Source of the DNA: Paenibacillus montanisoli | Lineage (GTDB): Bacteria > Bacillota > Bacilli > Paenibacillales > Paenibacillaceae | Length of the DNA stretch: 64,000 nt | NCBI RefSeq assembly: GCF_003268025.1 | Contig: NZ_QLUW01000002.1 | Location: forward strand, 62,001-126,000 | Direction of reading: 5' to 3' | Part shown: one piece after another, positions 16,066-24,458 of the stretch | Numbering within the stretch: the stretch's first letter is position 1 | Layout: every line of letters starts with the position of its first letter | Notes under the pieces: generated by a model | What the model saw: the letters and a program-made list of their open reading frames with translations, nothing else | Databases searched by the model: none | What the model was told of the DNA's origin: nothing | Made by a program: the position numbers and the translations under genes

Positions 16066-16911
16066 TTATAATGATAATGCTAAGCTCCGGATGAGCTCAG
16101 CCTGCGTAAAAGGCTGTTTCCTCCCCCAGCGCTTCACGCAAACGAGGTAAGGGCTTGCCGGGTTCTTCCGGTGGTAAAAGCCGGGAACGCGCATGACGCG
16201 AGCGAGGTCCGTGATTTTGGGATCGGAGTTGAATTTACGGACTAGTGCTCGTTGAATGGGCACGAACCAGCCGATCGATCCTTTTCGGATTACCCAATAT
16301 ATGTGGTAGCCATTTTTGGTTTCGACGATCATCGAACCTCGAATGAGCTTCCGGTGCCTGACTAGAAACTTCCGTTTTAGTTGCCACACTCTTCGCTTGC
16401 CTCGTTGGGCGAGCAGCCGATAAAGTCCCTGTTTAGTGCGTGTCACGCTGATGGACTCGATCTGTTCCACGGGGTCCGCTTGAAGCTCCTGCTTGCGGCG
16501 CTCTGCCTCTTCGCTCGTATGCAGCAATTCGGAGATTTTGTTGAGGTCGACGTCAATGAAGTGAGCGCGAACCGCCTGAAAGTCGCCACGAGCCTGCTCC
16601 CGGTAATTGACGGTCATGAACACCGCGTAGCCTTCTTTGTTTTTGCGCAGCAGCGGAACGGGCCGCTTCGCACGAGTCAGCAGCGTAATCCGGGACAGCT
16701 GGCGCTCTAGCTGCTTCATCTGCTTATGCAGCGTCATCGCCCTCGCCTTGCTCTGCGAAGTAGGCTGAACTGGCTTGCGTGCCATCGTATCGTGGACAAG
16801 CGTAAAATGTAAAGTTTGGCTTCTTTTACAGCCAAGCTTCTTAATAAAACGCCGGAATTGACGGGAACGTAACCACATGCGGCTGGCATGCAGGGCCAAA
16901 CGCTGCTCCAC
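16066..16911 (-). CDS. RepB-like archaeo-eukaryotic-type primase domain protein
   Basis: 281 residues from a GTG that follows AGAGGATGTG. The motifs of the archaeo-eukaryotic primase (AEP) superfamily can be seen in order: the acidic metal-binding strand AHFIDVDL (hhhDhD, about residue 120), the S/T-x-H-like strand VETKNGYHIYWVI (about 198-210), and the region DLARVMRVPGFYHRKNP (about 238-254) that in RepB-type primases carries the third acidic residue and the RVPG-x-xxxK motif. A basic, possibly DNA-binding insert lies between motifs I and II. RepB primases start plasmid or phage replication, but no helicase, Rep or phage gene is near; the neighbours are a kinase and short genes. Probably an orphan primase-polymerase; function unknown. 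Confidence 0.7.
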   Translation of the reverse strand: MEQRLALHASRMWLRSRQFRRFIKKLGCKRSQTLHFTLVHDTMARKPVQPTSQSKARAMTLHKQMKQLERQLSRITLLTRAKRPVPLLRKNKEGYAVFMTVNYREQARGDFQAVRAHFIDVDLNKISELLHTSEEAERRKQELQADPVEQIESISVTRTKQGLYRLLAQRGKRRVWQLKRKFLVRHRKLIRGSMIVETKNGYHIYWVIRKGSIGWFVPIQRALVRKFNSDPKITDLARVMRVPGFYHRKNPASPYLVCVKRWGRKQPFTQAELIRSLALSL

Positions 16912-17204
16912 TCAATCACATCCTCTATTTAGGCTGACATCACACGTTGCTTTCTCCCTTAGACAATCTTATTCTGCCAAGATTCCATTCGTGTGGTCAC
17001 TCATACCCATCCAGTGATCAGGCAGCTTCTTTTTAGGGATCACTCATCATTGAAATCTCATAAAAAACCAGCCAGTACCTCTCTGGTCGATTATTCCCCG
17101 GGGGGATTCAATTACGTTCATGTTAAAATTCTCTCCTCGAGATGAAGGAAACAACAGCCCTTTTCTCGAAAACAAAGGTAAGCACTCAGCAAAGGAGCAA
17201 CCCC

Positions 17205-18452
17205 ATGCTTTTCCATTCCGCCTTCATCCTCAATGCGTTCATTATTTTCCTGCCTTTGATTTTTTACCGTCCTTTCTATAAACGCAAGCACCCGCTCTTC
17301 GTGTATGTTTTGTTTTTGATTCCCATGATCATTACAATGACCTTTCCGGTAAACATCTTCGATTCGGTGCTCGACCTAAGAGGAATTCCGCTCGTGATCG
17401 GCTCTCTCTACGGCGGACTGTTAACGACGCTGCTCTTATTCGGCAGCCTGCTTGCGTACAGGCAGGTCTTGGGCGGTATCGATCTATTTGATTACTTCAT
17501 TTCGCTATTGCCGACGTTCTTGCTGCTGCTGATGCTCATTAAGATGTACGAGAAAGCCGGCGCCAAGAAGAGAATGCTGCTTGTTGCCGGTGTGTGCTTC
17601 TTTTTGCGCGTGACGGTCGTCAATCTGTACGCTCTGCTCGAAGGGAAGACTTCCTTTTTTATGGAGTCGTTTGTTCCGAGTCTGCCCATCATCTTCGTTC
17701 AGTGCATCATGGCGGTGATGCTGGTGTTCATAATTGAAATGATCCGCACGCAAAATCGGATGCAAGAGGAGATCATCCATGCGGAGAAAATGAAGGTCGT
17801 CAGCGAAATCGCGGCGTCCGTAGCGCATGAAGTCCGCAACCCGTTAACGTCAGTCCGCGGCTTCATCCAACTACTGTCCGATCCAGCACTAAGCGACTGG
17901 AAGCGTAAAGAGTTCTCCGCCATAACACTCGAGGAGCTGGACCGGGCGGAATCGATCATTTCCGATTACTTATCGCTCGCCAAACCGCAGATCGAGAGGC
18001 TCGAACCGATCGTCCTGGAGGAGGCGCTCGCCAAGGCGTCCCAAATCCTGAGCTCCTACGCCAATTTGCAGAACGTCGAGATCGTCACGGACATAAAACT
18101 CCCTGCAACGGTATACGGCAGCAAGTCCAAGTTCAGGCAAGCCATCATTAATATCGGCAAGAACGCCATAGAGGCGATGCCCGGCGGGGGCATGTTGACC
18201 TTGACTTACACAGTAAACGAGCCTAACCAAATCGTCACCATCACGATCGCCGATACCGGTATCGGCATGAACGAGGAACAGCTTAACCGACTGGGTTCAC
18301 CCTATTACACCACCAAAGACAAGGGCACCGGTCTTGGGACCATGGTCATCTTCAGCGTCATTCGGGGCATGAACGGCAAGATCGAGGTCCGCAGCAAAGA
18401 AGGCGAAGGTACCACGTATTTCATCACGCTGCCGTTGACGCAGCATGCTTAA
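17205..18452 (+). CDS. Membrane sensor histidine kinase (KinB/KinD-like)
   Basis: 415 residues from the ATG at 17205, which follows AAAGGAG by six bases; an upstream in-frame ATG has no site. Five membrane helices in residues 1-185 fit the 5TM-5TMR_LYT sensor module. Then HisKA with the phosphorylated His in SVAHEVRNPLTSVRGF, and HATPase_c with N box (INIGKNAIEAM), G1 (IADTGIGM) and G2 (GTGLGTMV). No response regulator gene is adjacent. Orphan kinases of this architecture in Bacillales feed the Spo0F phosphorelay that starts sporulation; that role is an inference here. Followed by a terminator. Confidence 0.9.
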   Translation: MLFHSAFILNAFIIFLPLIFYRPFYKRKHPLFVYVLFLIPMIITMTFPVNIFDSVLDLRGIPLVIGSLYGGLLTTLLLFGSLLAYRQVLGGIDLFDYFISLLPTFLLLLMLIKMYEKAGAKKRMLLVAGVCFFLRVTVVNLYALLEGKTSFFMESFVPSLPIIFVQCIMAVMLVFIIEMIRTQNRMQEEIIHAEKMKVVSEIAASVAHEVRNPLTSVRGFIQLLSDPALSDWKRKEFSAITLEELDRAESIISDYLSLAKPQIERLEPIVLEEALAKASQILSSYANLQNVEIVTDIKLPATVYGSKSKFRQAIINIGKNAIEAMPGGGMLTLTYTVNEPNQIVTITIADTGIGMNEEQLNRLGSPYYTTKDKGTGLGTMVIFSVIRGMNGKIEVRSKEGEGTTYFITLPLTQHA

Positions 18453-18480
18453 AAATCGGGCTGGCGACCCGAGAGTCAAA

Positions 18481-18550
18481 AAAACGGCAGACCTGGCTAG
18501 CCAGCTACCGTTTTGTTATTTCTGAACTATCGTACCCGTCCACTAGCTTC
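18481..18550 (+). repeat. Terminator hairpin with dispersed tail, copy 2
   Basis: AAAACGG (18481-18487) pairs with CCGTTTT (18508-18514) around the palindrome CTGGCTAGCCAG, giving a terminator for the histidine kinase gene. It is followed by TCTGAACTATCGTACCCGT, the tail shared with the hairpin repeats near 15950, 20690 and 28180. Confidence 0.75.
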
Positions 18551-18565
18551 ATGGGCAATTAATAA

Positions 18566-18605
18566 TAAAAAGCCTGTTCCTGACATATCGTCAAGTCCAG
18601 GCTTG
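18566..18605 (-). terminator. Terminator of the cold shock gene
   Basis: On the minus strand AAGCCTG pairs with CAGGCTT and is followed by TTTATT, ten bases beyond the stop of the cold shock gene. Confidence 0.8.
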
Positions 18606-18614
18606 ATTTCTGTA

Positions 18615-18815
18615 TTACAGTTTTACAACATTCTCAGCTTGAGGTCCGCGTTGACCTTTTACAACATTGAATTCAACACGTTGGCCTTCGTCCAAAGATT
18701 TATAACCTTCGCCTTGAATAGCAGAAAAATGGACAAATACATCGTCACCGTTTTCCCTTTGAATGAAACCAAACCCTTTTTCCGCATTAAACCATTTGAC
18801 AGTACCTGTTTCCAT
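18615..18815 (-). CDS. Cold shock protein (CspA/CspB family)
   Basis: 66 residues from [18 protein letters not shown]. The start at 18813-18815 follows TTTGGAGGT at ten bases; the longer frame overlaps that site. Both RNA-binding motifs of the OB fold are present: KGFGFIQRE (RNP1) and DVFVHFSAI (RNP2). It binds single-stranded RNA and DNA and acts as an RNA chaperone in the cytoplasm. Length and sequence match the family exactly. A long upstream leader (about 80 bases to the next gene) could hold the usual 5' control region. Confidence 0.97.
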   Translation of the reverse strand: METGTVKWFNAEKGFGFIQRENGDDVFVHFSAIQGEGYKSLDEGQRVEFNVVKGQRGPQAENVVKL

Positions 18816-18911
18816 TAATTTAATAACCTCCAAAGTTTAAACATTATGCCCCAACAAAGTGGACTATTTACAAGTATATCCCACATAATACGAAAAATGA
18901 CTCACAACTCG

Positions 18912-19259
18912 TTATTTCTCCCAAAGCTCGACCAGTCGGCCTTCAGGATCTTCAATCCAAATAAACTTTCCAAATTCACTAATCTCTTTTTTCTTTGCAA
19001 GAGGTACGCCAATTTGTTCAAGATGCTTAATCGTTTCGTCTAGATTATGTACTTCGAAATTTAACATCACTTGTTGTTCTGTTGGAAAATAACTGTCATC
19101 CTCGGTAAAGAAAGAAAAGATTGTCTCATTTCCTGATTGGGGTTTTATCACGGTCCCATTCCAATTATCTATTTCAATTTTCAACACTTCACTGTACCAT
19201 TTCTTTACAACTTCAAGATTCTTAGTTCTCCAAAATATTCCTCCGAAGCCTTTTATCAT
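18912..19259 (-). CDS. VOC family (glyoxalase-like) protein
   Basis: 115 residues with GGGAG before the ATG. Two beta-alpha-beta-beta-beta modules of the vicinal-oxygen-chelate fold: first IFWRTKNLEVVKKWYSEVL, second MLNFEVHNLDETIKHLEQIG, ending in the typical WIEDPEGRLVELWEK where the Glu is a usual metal ligand. Members bind metals or small molecules as lyases, dioxygenases or resistance proteins; this single-domain form cannot be assigned further. No operon partner. Confidence 0.9.
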   Translation of the reverse strand: MIKGFGGIFWRTKNLEVVKKWYSEVLKIEIDNWNGTVIKPQSGNETIFSFFTEDDSYFPTEQQVMLNFEVHNLDETIKHLEQIGVPLAKKKEISEFGKFIWIEDPEGRLVELWEK

Positions 19260-19302
19260 TGTATCTAACTCCCGACATGAGATTTAAAGCTCTATTTGCT
19301 TG

Positions 19303-19740
19303 CTAATCAGCCTTCTCAATAAGCCATTTATTCTTTTCTTTTTTAAGAACATACAACCATAAATTGGAGTGCTTATCTATTTCAACTTCAACATAAGCAA
19401 AATAATAAAACGTTTTACCATTTAAACCTCCACCAAGACTCTTCAGTTTAACACTTGTTATATTTGTATCAGAAAAAGATACATCTTTGGCAGCCCCATT
19501 CCGGTATAGCTCAGTCAATAATCGTTTATAACCAGTTACATTATTTTCATTAATATAGCGTATTGCAGAGTTAATAACGTGCACACATTCAAGTTCTTCA
19601 TTTTGAAAAGCAGACTCATCAATGTATGGGGTCTTGCTTAATGGATGCGCGGAAACCGTTTCACGTACTGAAATCAGATTTGAAACTAGGAGCAATAAAA
19701 CCATAATTTTTAATTTCTGTTTATATAATTTCAATAACAC
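19303..19740 (-). CDS. Secreted hypothetical protein, 145 residues
   Basis: The start is placed at the GTG at 19738-19740, seven bases after GGGG, because a consensus sigma-A promoter (19771-19800) lies inside the longer frame. Residues 1-35 are a signal peptide (basic start, LKIMVLLLLVSNLISV core, cleavage near VSAHP). The mature part is about 110 residues with the NTF2-like look of DUF4829-type Bacillus lipoproteins and secreted proteins, ending in WLYVLKKEKNKWLIEKAD. No lipobox. AT-rich. Function unknown. Confidence 0.7.
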   Translation of the reverse strand: MLLKLYKQKLKIMVLLLLVSNLISVRETVSAHPLSKTPYIDESAFQNEELECVHVINSAIRYINENNVTGYKRLLTELYRNGAAKDVSFSDTNITSVKLKSLGGGLNGKTFYYFAYVEVEIDKHSNLWLYVLKKEKNKWLIEKAD

Positions 19741-19770
19741 GATCCAGCCCCGCTTGAAATATTTACCAAC

Positions 19771-19800
19771 ATTATACCGTGTAATAAAACCCTTTTTCAA
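19771..19800 (-). promoter_or_regulatory. Sigma-A type promoter
   Basis: On the minus strand TTGAAA (19795-19800) and TATAAT (19771-19776) are separated by 18 bases. The expected start of transcription lies about 25 bases before the GTG start at 19740. Confidence 0.7.
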
Positions 19801-19976
19801 TAACTACCCGTTAGTTGAAGACCGCCAGTATCACTTCTTCAGCCGGCGGTTGTTTCGTTACCTTCATGTAACTATTTCGTTACCTTTCTGTCATTCCTTT
19901 CGCGGCTGGGTTGGTTACTATGAGGTTGTAAGTCAACCGTCCCTTGTCACCACAAAACAGAAGAGGTGATTGCTTT

Positions 19977-20570
19977 ATGCTGAACATATCCAAACACTTG
20001 AAATTTAATAAACTTGCCTTGGCTGCACTTATTGCGGTAAGCTCTACTGCGGCTTTCCATTCGAATGTCCTCGCGGCAACCGCCGATGCCGGCTTTAGCG
20101 CACAAAAGGGCAGCGTATATATTAAGAACATCTATAAGCTTGCGAGCGAAGGGAAAATTCCCGGATTAAACGCCATCGCTGGCAAAACGCCGATCTCCGC
20201 CGTTCATTACAAATGGGGCGATCCGGAAGTTGGCGGCGACCTGAAAGGGAACCATTACGAAGTGTACAATTTCGGTATGGGACAAGGCGCTTACGGCTTC
20301 GGTATCAACAAATCCGGTGTCATCTACGATTTGCGCAATTTCGGGCAGTCCGTTGATCAGACAGTCGGCATCAAGTCGTTAACCTTCGCGTCCGTCATCA
20401 AGACCCTTGGCATGCCCAAAGAAATTCGCTTCACCGGCACGGACAAAATTTACGTCTACCGCCCTGCACGTGCGTACGAACTAAAATTCGTCGGCCCAAG
20501 CAAAGTCGTCAAAGGCAAATTCGCGCATATTGACCACATCAATGTCTACGCAGCCAAAGCGAACACATAA
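19977..20570 (+). CDS. Secreted YjgB family (DUF4309) protein
   Basis: 197 residues from the ATG at 19977, which follows AGAGGTGAT; an upstream ATG at 19944 has no site. Signal peptide 1-33 (cleavage near VLAATA). The mature domain reads as DUF4309: IYKLASEGKIPGL near the start, then YKWGDPEVG, YEVYNFGMGQGAYGFGINKS and a repeated beta pattern ending in KFAHIDHINVYAAK. B. subtilis YjgB is the best-known relative, of unknown function. Single gene closed by a terminator hairpin. Confidence 0.85.
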   Translation: MLNISKHLKFNKLALAALIAVSSTAAFHSNVLAATADAGFSAQKGSVYIKNIYKLASEGKIPGLNAIAGKTPISAVHYKWGDPEVGGDLKGNHYEVYNFGMGQGAYGFGINKSGVIYDLRNFGQSVDQTVGIKSLTFASVIKTLGMPKEIRFTGTDKIYVYRPARAYELKFVGPSKVVKGKFAHIDHINVYAAKANT

Positions 20571-20646
20571 GGCTTGGTACACGGAAAAACAAAGGATTGA
20601 CTAAGTTCAATTCTCGCGCGAATAGTTTTTTTCTGCTCATTAGTTG

Positions 20647-20710
20647 AACAGGCTGCCGAAATTATCGGCAGCCTGTTGTTATTGAGCTATCGTTACTTGT
20701 TAGTTGAATA
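20647..20710 (+). repeat. Terminator hairpin with dispersed tail, copy 3
   Basis: AACAGGCTGCCGA and TCGGCAGCCTGTT form a 13 bp stem (20647-20659 with 20664-20676). It is preceded by TTAGTTGAA and followed by ATTGAGCTATCGTTACTTG then TTAGTTGAAT, so the TTAGTTGAA word flanks the hairpin on both sides. Confidence 0.75.
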
Positions 20711-20728
20711 GTTCAATGTATTGAATAG

Positions 20729-20958
20729 TTATTTCGGCCAAATTTGCTTTCCAAAAATATCTCCTGGCATATAGATGTATATCATGCTGGCACTATTATT
20801 GGCCGTAGTCTCGATATGTTTAGCATAATATCACTTGCATCAATGGGTGTTCTATAAAACCATAAAATGAAAAGGACGAATAAAAAAGCTGCAATACACG
20901 TAAGAACTTTCGCTTTTTTTGTTTTTATTTCTATCTCAAAAGTCCATTCTTTTTTCAA
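20729..20958 (-). pseudogene. Frameshifted small membrane-anchored protein gene
   Basis: From a TTG at 20956-20958 the frame gives a basic start (MKKEWTFEIEIKTKKAK), a membrane helix (VLTCIAAFLFVLFILWFY) and RTPIDASDIMLNISRL, then stops at 20782-20784. One base over, the next frame continues with a protein-like end, ANNSASMIYIYMPGDIFGK then QIWPK and TAA at 20729. The two halves fit one product of about 75 residues broken by a single-base frameshift near 20800, either a true mutation or a sequencing error. Family not recognised. Confidence 0.5.
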
Positions 20959-21013
20959 ACAAACTCAACTTCCCTCTCTTATGTCGCCACCATTTGCGTA
21001 ATCATTCGGATGT

Positions 21014-22204
21014 CTAATTCCTGTCCGGCTCTAAACCGATAAAAACAGGTATCCCCAAACCAATTTGGCCTTCAGGAGTTTCACTCGGTACGAATCCTAT
21101 GTAGAGATTGGACTTGTTTACGCTTCTTCCTGTCAATGTAAGCTGGAACGATTGTTGAGGCTGATACATCTGTTCCATCCACTCTTTCATGAGACCAAGC
21201 TTGGCAGCATCCTCAGCATACAGTCCCTGTAGCCCCCCTTCCGGAAAGTTGATTTCAGAGAACCGATAGCGATAACCGTTGATTAATTCTCCCTCTGCTT
21301 CCAGCTCGAGTGACTCCGGATCGCTTGCCCATTCTTCTCGAACGTGAAAATGAGGTAATGTCCGGAACAGCTTTCCAAGGCCGAGTTCGATATGAAGCTC
21401 ATCAAGAGCTGGCCCCCACAAAAGTACGTCAAGTCCTGTGAAGGCTTGTCCCTCATTTCTCAGTCCAAATACAATGGCAGCCGGGCTGCCGACATCTGCT
21501 GCTGCGTAAGCGTTCCAGCTCGTAAATGCCAACTTCGGCCCATTGTGTTGCGTAACGTAATCGGAGAAACGGATCGTGCTGCGATAATGAAGAACCTTCA
21601 CGTTACTTTCCATCACCTTATCTTGTTGAAACTCTTGATCAACCTCATAGCCCCGCAGTATAGCGTGGTCAGGAATTGCCAGCAACTCCGCTGCCAGCGC
21701 CAGCGCGTCGTCTGCGAAAATCGTCTCTTTTTCCCAGATCGCCTTCAAATCCGCCGGGCTCACGCCTGGCGCGCAAACCTCCGACCACTTCGATGGCTGA
21801 CCGTTTCTTTTCCTCGGACGGCTCCCCTCTGACATTTCATTAAATAAGTCCAAGTCGTTGATGATCGTATCTGCCATTCGGCCGTTCTGATACAGGCGCA
21901 TCACGAGCAAATCGCTATCATGCAGTACGGAACCGACAGCGGAGACGCCCACACGAGAAATAGCCTTGCCAAGCGCGTCCATCTCATCCAAGTGCTGCTC
22001 ATCAAGCTTTTGGTCGTAGAGGGAGATCCATCGATCAGAGGAGACATGCAAAATCAGTGAACGATCGGCTGATTCCGCATCGTCCGTTTCTTCATACAGC
22101 CCCCCGTCTAGACTGTCTCGTATTGCAAGCACAAGTTCATTCATTAATTTGCTGCTATTAAGTGCTCCGCTGAACACTTGTATATTCGAAAGAAACGTAC
22201 CCAA
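21014..22204 (-). CDS. Hypothetical cytoplasmic protein, 396 residues
   Basis: Starts at a TTG ten bases after AAGGAGTG. No signal peptide or membrane helix. The N-terminal third (MGTFLSNIQVFSG, SLILHVSSDRWISLYDQ, GVSAVGSVLHDSDLLVMRLY) reads as an alpha/beta module; the C-terminal two thirds are beta-rich and acidic (AAIVFGLRNEGQAFTGLDV). Similar openings are found in uncharacterised Bacillus and Paenibacillus proteins, some near secretion-linked toxin or immunity genes, but I cannot name the family. No toxin-like partner is visible here. Single gene. Confidence 0.7.
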   Translation of the reverse strand: MGTFLSNIQVFSGALNSSKLMNELVLAIRDSLDGGLYEETDDAESADRSLILHVSSDRWISLYDQKLDEQHLDEMDALGKAISRVGVSAVGSVLHDSDLLVMRLYQNGRMADTIINDLDLFNEMSEGSRPRKRNGQPSKWSEVCAPGVSPADLKAIWEKETIFADDALALAAELLAIPDHAILRGYEVDQEFQQDKVMESNVKVLHYRSTIRFSDYVTQHNGPKLAFTSWNAYAAADVGSPAAIVFGLRNEGQAFTGLDVLLWGPALDELHIELGLGKLFRTLPHFHVREEWASDPESLELEAEGELINGYRYRFSEINFPEGGLQGLYAEDAAKLGLMKEWMEQMYQPQQSFQLTLTGRSVNKSNLYIGFVPSETPEGQIGLGIPVFIGLEPDRN

Positions 22205-22279
22205 TTTCCACTCGCACTCCTTACATCTATGGTTCTTATCCGGTAATAGTTTAACACGTAATGGAAACGGAATCCCTGA

Positions 22280-22831
22280 TTAGTCATAACCGCCTTCAGC
22301 TTCAGGCAAAGCTTTATAGGCCTCCTTGCTCTCGACTATGTTCTTGATGAAATTTCTTAATTCCAGTAATTGATTCGCATCTTCCGTCATTGCACAGTAT
22401 TTATCAGTCCACGAAATGGTTTTAGTTTCGCCATTGACCGTTATTTTCCACTTATCTTCGTTGCTTGGCGTTGTGAAACAACCTCCATCCATAGTCAATT
22501 CTTTGGGTCCCATTATGTCTATTGCTTTCATTTTATTGTATATGTCACGTAATTCAACCGTGCTAAACTCGATGTTTGCTGTTGCAGAGCCTTTCACAAC
22601 TAAATCTTTCGTAAACGTTCCTTTATAGGTGTCTATTACATTCTTGGTTACCTCGCCATAGCCGAAGCTCACCATGAAATTAAAGTCGGTTGGCATTTCT
22701 AATGGCATTTCGGTCTCCTGCTTAACAGCCTCCGCCAATCTCGTGTTGCTTCCTATGACAGAATCCGAATGATTAGAACATCCCGTCATCACACACACTG
22801 CAATAAGCAACGAACAAAGTATCCCTTTCAT
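22280..22831 (-). CDS. Putative lipoprotein, 183 residues
   Basis: Start at the ATG at 22829-22831, which follows GGAGGGG; an ATG inside that site is unlikely. Type II signal peptide with lipobox VMTGC, so the protein is lipid-anchored outside the membrane. The mature domain has about 165 residues with two cysteines that may pair (DGGCFTTPS, WTDKYCAMTED) and a WKITVNGETKTISW beta hairpin. The pattern is common in Bacillales lipoproteins of unknown function. No operon partner. Confidence 0.75.
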   Translation of the reverse strand: MKGILCSLLIAVCVMTGCSNHSDSVIGSNTRLAEAVKQETEMPLEMPTDFNFMVSFGYGEVTKNVIDTYKGTFTKDLVVKGSATANIEFSTVELRDIYNKMKAIDIMGPKELTMDGGCFTTPSNEDKWKITVNGETKTISWTDKYCAMTEDANQLLELRNFIKNIVESKEAYKALPEAEGGYD

Positions 22832-22904
22832 TACCATCCCCTCCACAAATGGTATGACGCTAACTGGATGGTATTAGTTGCACTATGCTGCCAGTTAGCG
22901 CAAT

Positions 22905-22941
22905 GAAAATGGAGCAGTTGCTGATCGCAAACTGCCCCATC
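22905..22941 (-). terminator. Terminator, leftward
   Basis: On the minus strand GGGGCAGTTTGC pairs imperfectly with GCAACTGCTCC and is followed by ATTTTC. It ends the RDD gene. Confidence 0.6.
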
Positions 22942-22959
22942 CTTCATCTTTAAACAAAC

Positions 22960-23388
22960 TTAGAGCCTTTCATGCACGACTTCCGTCCCGGCGATAAAAT
23001 CATGCAGTGACCTTTTGTCCTCGCGTGCCCCTACCATCGTCGCGCTTACAATAGCGGCAATGCCGAGAGTAAACCCATAAATCAGGCCGGCTACAACATT
23101 TCGCAATAGCATCGTTCCGAGACTCGGCGGCAGCCCGTCGCTAACTTTTACGATCCGAATACCGCAGATCCGTTTACCAATCGTATAGCCATTCCAAAAA
23201 ATCGGAAGCAGCAATGTATACAGGAACGAGATTATATTCGTATAAATCTCGTCGCCAGATCCCCCGGTGAGTATAAGCGAAATAATGACCAACGGCACTC
23301 CGACGATAAGTGCATCAAGAAGCAACGCGCCGAATCTAATCCAGAAGCCGGCTGGGTTATTCGTGTTCAAGCCGATGCCCTCCCCCAT
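22960..23388 (-). CDS. RDD family membrane protein
   Basis: 142 residues, three to four membrane helices. RDD marks: GFWIRFGALLLDALIVGVP at the start (the Arg and Asp of the family name), the GKRICGIRIVKVSDG segment after the second helix, and the KRSLHDFIAGTEVV C-terminus. Some RDD proteins act as Na+/H+ or other ion transporters; most are uncharacterised. The ribosome binding site is weak. A second RDD gene, only distantly similar, lies at 32373-32903. Confidence 0.88.
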   Translation of the reverse strand: MGEGIGLNTNNPAGFWIRFGALLLDALIVGVPLVIISLILTGGSGDEIYTNIISFLYTLLLPIFWNGYTIGKRICGIRIVKVSDGLPPSLGTMLLRNVVAGLIYGFTLGIAAIVSATMVGAREDKRSLHDFIAGTEVVHERL

Positions 23389-23408
23389 TCGAACAGCTTT
23401 CTTGTCGA

Positions 23409-23612
23409 TTAACCGAAAAAGAAATCAAGAACGTTAGAACCGGCCGATGATTGCTTGTTGTAAAATTCGGAATAACCGCAATTCGTGCAGGACACGACAA
23501 CAAATTGATTATGCTGAATATCGAACATTTTGGAAAGCCCGGTGCCCGTCATTGCTACTTCTTTCGTTCTTGCGTCCTTGCTTCCGCATTTGATGCATCC
23601 TTTTTCACTCAT
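23409..23612 (-). CDS. Small zinc-ribbon protein (COG3478-like)
   Basis: 67 residues from the ATG at 23610-23612, which follows GGGAGTG; longer frames have no site. Two Cys pairs, CIKCGS near residues 6-9 and CTNCGYSEFY near 42-45, form a zinc ribbon. The middle TGTGLSKMFDIQHNQFVVVSC and the ending VLDFFFG are typical of the predicted nucleic-acid-binding zinc-ribbon family COG3478 found widely in Firmicutes. Function unknown. It ends 20 bases upstream of the RDD gene start on the same strand, so the two may be cotranscribed. Confidence 0.8.
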   Translation of the reverse strand: MSEKGCIKCGSKDARTKEVAMTGTGLSKMFDIQHNQFVVVSCTNCGYSEFYNKQSSAGSNVLDFFFG

Positions 23613-23759
23613 CTTCAAATCACACTCCCTCATATGATGTTCTTTTGTACGCTTCCAAGGATTGGAAGGTTGCATGGTTCGGCAATCAAAACCGACGGAA
23701 GTGGGTAATAAATATCGCCGTTCCATTGAACCGAATCAAGAATAGGAAAAACAGGAAGG

Positions 23760-24431
23760 ATGACTGATATCGTGAACATTACTGAAAAACAGATCGTCGT
23801 TACCTTGGAGCCCGAGAATGAAACCGAATACTTACAGCTGTTGAATGATTATTTTACAGCTTCCGAGCGAAACAGCCGGGTCTCCTCCATTCATGAAAAA
23901 AAACAGCTCATGGCGATAAAAGAGCAAATGGCGCTTTTGTGCAATCAGAATACGCAAAAATTGAACAAGCTGAAATCCATCATCCGAGAGGTGAGCGAAA
24001 GAAGGGAAAAGACGATCGTCATCGCAAAATCGAATGCCGTCGCCTCCCTATTATTCGACAAGCTCTCTGCTGACGAGGATATCAAAGGTGTTCTGATGAT
24101 TACTGCGCAGCTATCCATCCATGCGGCCAATGAAATGATCGAGCGATTTAATAAAATTCCGGAATCTACCGTTCTGCTTATTACGGACGGGGTCAATACC
24201 AGTCTCGACCTAACGGCGGCAAATCATCTCGTGCACTATGATTATCCGGCCCGCTTCTCTGATATTTTGCAGCGCAACAACCGCATTTCGAGACAAACAT
24301 CCTATCATAAGGAAGCGACCATATACTATCTTCTAACGTCAGGCAAAATCGACGAGTTCGAATATCGGGAATGCCGGAACCCCAATGAATCGACGGCAGG
24401 TCAAAGGATAACGCAAAGACCGACAATATAA
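23760..24431 (+). CDS. Stand-alone SNF2/SF2 helicase C-lobe protein
   Basis: 223 residues; the ATG at 23760 abuts GGAAGG, so the GTG at 23772, twelve bases after it, may be the true start. It contains only the second RecA-like lobe of an SF2 (SNF2/RapA-type) helicase: motif IV region EKTIVIAKSNAVASLLFDKL, motif V TDGVNTSLDLTAANHLVHYD and motif VI LQRNNRISRQ with the arginine-finger positions kept. There is no Walker A or DExx box, and nothing upstream could supply them. The first 30 residues resemble the linker before lobe 2. It could pair with a separate lobe-1 protein, act as a regulator, or be a stable remnant. Own terminator. Confidence 0.7.
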   Translation: MTDIVNITEKQIVVTLEPENETEYLQLLNDYFTASERNSRVSSIHEKKQLMAIKEQMALLCNQNTQKLNKLKSIIREVSERREKTIVIAKSNAVASLLFDKLSADEDIKGVLMITAQLSIHAANEMIERFNKIPESTVLLITDGVNTSLDLTAANHLVHYDYPARFSDILQRNNRISRQTSYHKEATIYYLLTSGKIDEFEYRECRNPNESTAGQRITQRPTI

Positions 24432-24458
24432 CGCGTGCTAGTCATAAAGTCTCTAACG

